This document shows, piece by piece, positions 61,814-64,000 of a stretch of 64,000 nt of DNA. The translations under genes were made by a program, and so were the position numbers. The stretch is from Thermonema rossianum DSM 10300 (lineage in GTDB: Bacteria; Bacteroidota; Bacteroidia; Cytophagales; Thermonemataceae): contig NZ_KE384579.1 in NCBI RefSeq assembly GCF_000426825.1, positions 78,877-142,876 on the forward strand. Reading direction: 5' to 3'. Positions within the stretch are counted from its first letter, which is position 1; each line of letters opens with the position of its first letter. The notes beneath the pieces are model-generated. The model was given only the letters and a program-made list of their open reading frames with translations. It had not been told where the DNA came from and did not search any database.

Positions 61814-63999
61814 TGTCCATGTTTTTTTGTTCCGGGAAATGAGGCGGCTTTTGACTTGCGGGCGGTTAGTGCCCGGTACATCAGCGGCACGAAGAAAAGG
61901 GAGATAAAGCTTCCGATGCTTAAGCCCCCGATGATGGCCAACACAAAAGGACGCTGCAGGTCGCCTGCCATGCTGCTGTCAAAAAGGAAAGGCGTCAGCG
62001 CCAAAATGTTGGTGAGCGAAGTCATGAAAATGGGCTTGAAGGTAATTTCACCGGCTTTGGCAATGGCTTCGTCCAAGGGCATGCTTTGGCGCAGGCGGTT
62101 GATGGCGTCTATTTTCAAGATGGATTCGTTGTCTATGATACCCAGCATCACCACCAGGCCAATGGCAGCCATGATATTGAGGCTTTCGCCTGCCAGCCAT
62201 AAGAGCAAGAAGCTGCCCGTGAAGCCAAGCGGCAAAGTGAAAATCACGATGAGCGGCTGCCGCAACGACTCAAACTCTATGCTCAGGATGAAATAAAGCA
62301 ACAAAACCGAAAGCGCAAGAATAAACAGCATGCGCCCGATATTTTGCCGGTTGTCGTAGTGTTGCCCGCTGAAATCGACACGCAGGCGATAGGCTTGTGC
62401 CAGGCGGCTGCTGAGGGCTTCGGCAGCGTCTATGGGCAAGGCGGCATTGGTAGCATGCAAAGCGTGGTAAATGCCGGCACGGTCAGCGGTAAGGCTGCGG
62501 TGCGTTTGCCCGGTGTGTATATCCACGAATAAAGACAGGGGATAGCGGCGCAGGCTATCGACGACCACATAGCTTTTATGTAACTTTTCGTGGAAGTCGT
62601 TGCCACGATAGGCTACCACAATGGGCACCGCTTCGTTGAAGTCGTGCAAATAGTCTGCGGTATTTTCTGCGAAAGTGGCTTTGAGCGTTTGCAGCAACTG
62701 TTGGTAATGCACGCCATAGCGTTGCAGTGCTTGTTGGCGCACTTCCACAGAAACGAGCGTATGCGCTTCCATGCCGGCATCTGCTTGCCAGCCGCCTTGT
62801 GGAAGCTGTGCGCGCAAGCTGTCGGCAATGCGCTGCAGTTGTCCTATGGGCACAGGCTCGCTGCCACGCAGCGAACGAAAGCGGGCACTCCAGTAGGGCT
62901 TATCTGACCGGAAGAGCATGTCGAAGATGTTGGGGGCTTCGCCAAGATGCACCGATGCGCCGGGATAATAGCGGCTGAAATATTGGCTTAGCAGTTGTTC
63001 AAACTGTTTGCGCTCTTGGTAGGTGTTAAACAGAAAGTAAATGGTTGCCTGCTGGGCAGTGGCGTTGGCTGTTTGCATCAAATATTGCATTTGCCCTATA
63101 TCGCTTTCGCTCAGGTGGTAGTGTTTCGAGAACTGCCGCAGCAGTGCTTCCACCCGGCGCCGGTTTTCATTGGCCGAGAGCGGTTCGTTCCATTCTATAT
63201 GCACGCTCATGTCTTTGCGTTTGAGTGTGGGCATGCCTTCTATGGGCAGCAGGAAAGCAATGCCCAAGCCTGCCACACCTGCCACCAGCAGGGTGGGGAA
63301 TACCAGCCGCCGCCGGGCAAGACACCAATGGTAAAGTTTTTTATAGCCTCTGAGTGCCCAAAGATAAAGCCGGTTGTCTTCGCGCGGCAATTGGTTGCTG
63401 TTGCGGAAAAGCAAAAGATACAGCAAAGGAAGCAGGAAAAAAGACACCAGCAAGGAAGTAAACAGGATAGCCCCCACTGCCACCGCTTGGTCGTAGCTGA
63501 GGGCACCGCTCAGCCCATCCAGAAACACCAAGGGAATGAAAACGGCTTGTGTCGTAAGCGCCGAGCTCACCAAGGGGGCTACCATTTCGGAAGTGCCCTT
63601 CACACAGCTTTCGAGCAGCGGCATGCCTGCCTTGCGCATCTTGCCTATGTGGTCGAAGATGATGATGGCGTTGTCGATGGTCATGCCCAGGCCGAGCGTG
63701 AGCCCTGCCAGCGAAATCACATTCAAAGACACATCGAACAGGTAAAAAACCGAAAAGCTCATGATGAGAGAGGTAGGCAGCACCACGCCTATGAGAAAAG
63801 GCACCCGGTAGTTGCCGATAAAGAGCAGCAGCACCAGAAAGGCGCCAATGCCCCCGAAGAGCAGGTCGTTCTTCAGGTTGGAAATGCTCATGTCCAGCAC
63901 TTCGTATTGCGACTGCGTGAGGGTAAAATCAAGGTTGGGGTAGTCGTGGCGCAGCTCTACGAGCAAGGTGTCGAGTGTTTGCATGACTTCCGGCATGCG
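61810..63999 (-). CDS. RND efflux permease subunit (5' part cut by window edge)
   Basis: The reading frame is open to the right edge; about 730 residues are present, and by comparison with the family roughly the first 300 are missing. The ATG at 63996 is internal. Present are the end of the first periplasmic loop, TM2-TM6 with LTLGLGMTIDNAIIIFDH (proton relay), the second periplasmic domain and TM8-TM12 including AAIGLVVMLGIIDNESILKID. It differs clearly from the downstream permease, so this is not a recent duplication. Any membrane fusion or outer-membrane channel gene would lie outside the window. Confidence 0.88.
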   Translation of the reverse strand, partial: RMPEVMQTLDTLLVELRHDYPNLDFTLTQSQYEVLDMSISNLKNDLLFGGIGAFLVLLLFIGNYRVPFLIGVVLPTSLIMSFSVFYLFDVSLNVISLAGLTLGLGMTIDNAIIIFDHIGKMRKAGMPLLESCVKGTSEMVAPLVSSALTTQAVFIPLVFLDGLSGALSYDQAVAVGAILFTSLLVSFFLLPLLYLLLFRNSNQLPREDNRLYLWALRGYKKLYHWCLARRRLVFPTLLVAGVAGLGIAFLLPIEGMPTLKRKDMSVHIEWNEPLSANENRRRVEALLRQFSKHYHLSESDIGQMQYLMQTANATAQQATIYFLFNTYQERKQFEQLLSQYFSRYYPGASVHLGEAPNIFDMLFRSDKPYWSARFRSLRGSEPVPIGQLQRIADSLRAQLPQGGWQADAGMEAHTLVSVEVRQQALQRYGVHYQQLLQTLKATFAENTADYLHDFNEAVPIVVAYRGNDFHEKLHKSYVVVDSLRRYPLSLFVDIHTGQTHRSLTADRAGIYHALHATNAALPIDAAEALSSRLAQAYRLRVDFSGQHYDNRQNIGRMLFILALSVLLLYFILSIEFESLRQPLIVIFTLPLGFTGSFLLLWLAGESLNIMAAIGLVVMLGIIDNESILKIDAINRLRQSMPLDEAIAKAGEITFKPIFMTSLTNILALTPFLFDSSMAGDLQRPFVLAIIGGLSIGSFISLFFVPLMYRALTARKSKAASFPGTKKHGQ

Positions 64000-64000
64000 G

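Noticed and set aside
60836-62296. A 486-codon open frame on the plus strand across both RND genes
   Set aside because: Same reason: it is a shadow that crosses the boundary of two well-supported minus-strand genes.
1-64000. tRNA and rRNA genes
   Set aside because: I saw no cloverleaf with a T-loop GTTCRANNC box in a gap between genes and no rRNA-like stretch. A covariance search would be needed to exclude a tRNA fully.

Overview
The window reads as chromosomal DNA of a member of the Bacteroidota, most likely the Cytophagia/Cytophagales (no marker here fixes the genus). The evidence is consistent: two proteins with C-terminal type IX secretion (Por) sorting domains, several promoters of the Bacteroidota type (TTG or TTTG, about 20 bases, TAnnTTTG), weak Shine-Dalgarno signals, a DUF5916 outer-membrane-type protein, a fused alpha/beta 2-oxoacid dehydrogenase E1, a ribosomal protein S16 with a long charged tail, and the DUF3098-uppP-truB-ribF gene order. 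Coding density is high, with many 4-base ATGA overlaps. No rRNA, tRNA, CRISPR array, transposase or prophage gene was seen.

Layout. 1-4000: tail of a T9SS-secreted protein (cut by the left edge), a secreted nucleoside hydrolase, a SixA-type phosphatase and a second T9SS cargo protein. 4100-14200 (minus strand): a split division/cell-wall cluster, ftsZ-ftsA-ftsQ-murC, then an inserted convergent cupin/JmjC-like gene on the plus strand, then murG-ribF-truB-uppP-DUF3098. 14260-15680: recF and a DciA/DUF721 gene. 15730-29000: a long plus-strand signalling and export region with stand-alone CheR and CheB enzymes, a membrane GAF protein, a very large SiaA-like PP2C phosphatase receptor, SiaB-like kinase, SiaC-like phosphoprotein, an ABCG-type transporter fused to extra domains, and a two-gene module (lipoprotein + small secreted protein) present twice in tandem. 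29000-36500: esterase, PaaE-like reductase, DUF5916 protein, FAD oxidoreductase, a helical unknown, and the RimB-RimK pair. 36760-41440: ComEC and the fused E1. 41980-43390 (minus): infC-rpmI-rplT. 43630-52650 (plus): an outer-membrane-type protein, folD, a detached nuoN, hisS, an orphan PAS histidine kinase, DUF4442, maf and a GT39-like membrane protein. 52630-54090 (minus): rpsP-rimM-small membrane protein. Then lepA (plus), a glycosyltransferase, engB and a rhodanese (minus), and two RND efflux permeases, the second cut by the right edge.

The most interesting part is 15.7-29.0 kb. A SiaA/B/C phosphatase-kinase-phosphoprotein switch is complete with a Thr at SiaC position 68, but the diguanylate cyclase SiaD that the switch controls in Pseudomonas is absent; the next gene is an ABCG-like ABC transporter with a TerB-like N-terminal helical domain and an unusually large charged insert before its last membrane helix, followed by duplicated envelope protein pairs. 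I infer, without proof, a signal-gated export or envelope-remodelling system. A second notable feature is a family of about 90-base imperfect palindromes, four full copies in two intergenic regions, with decayed half copies around them.
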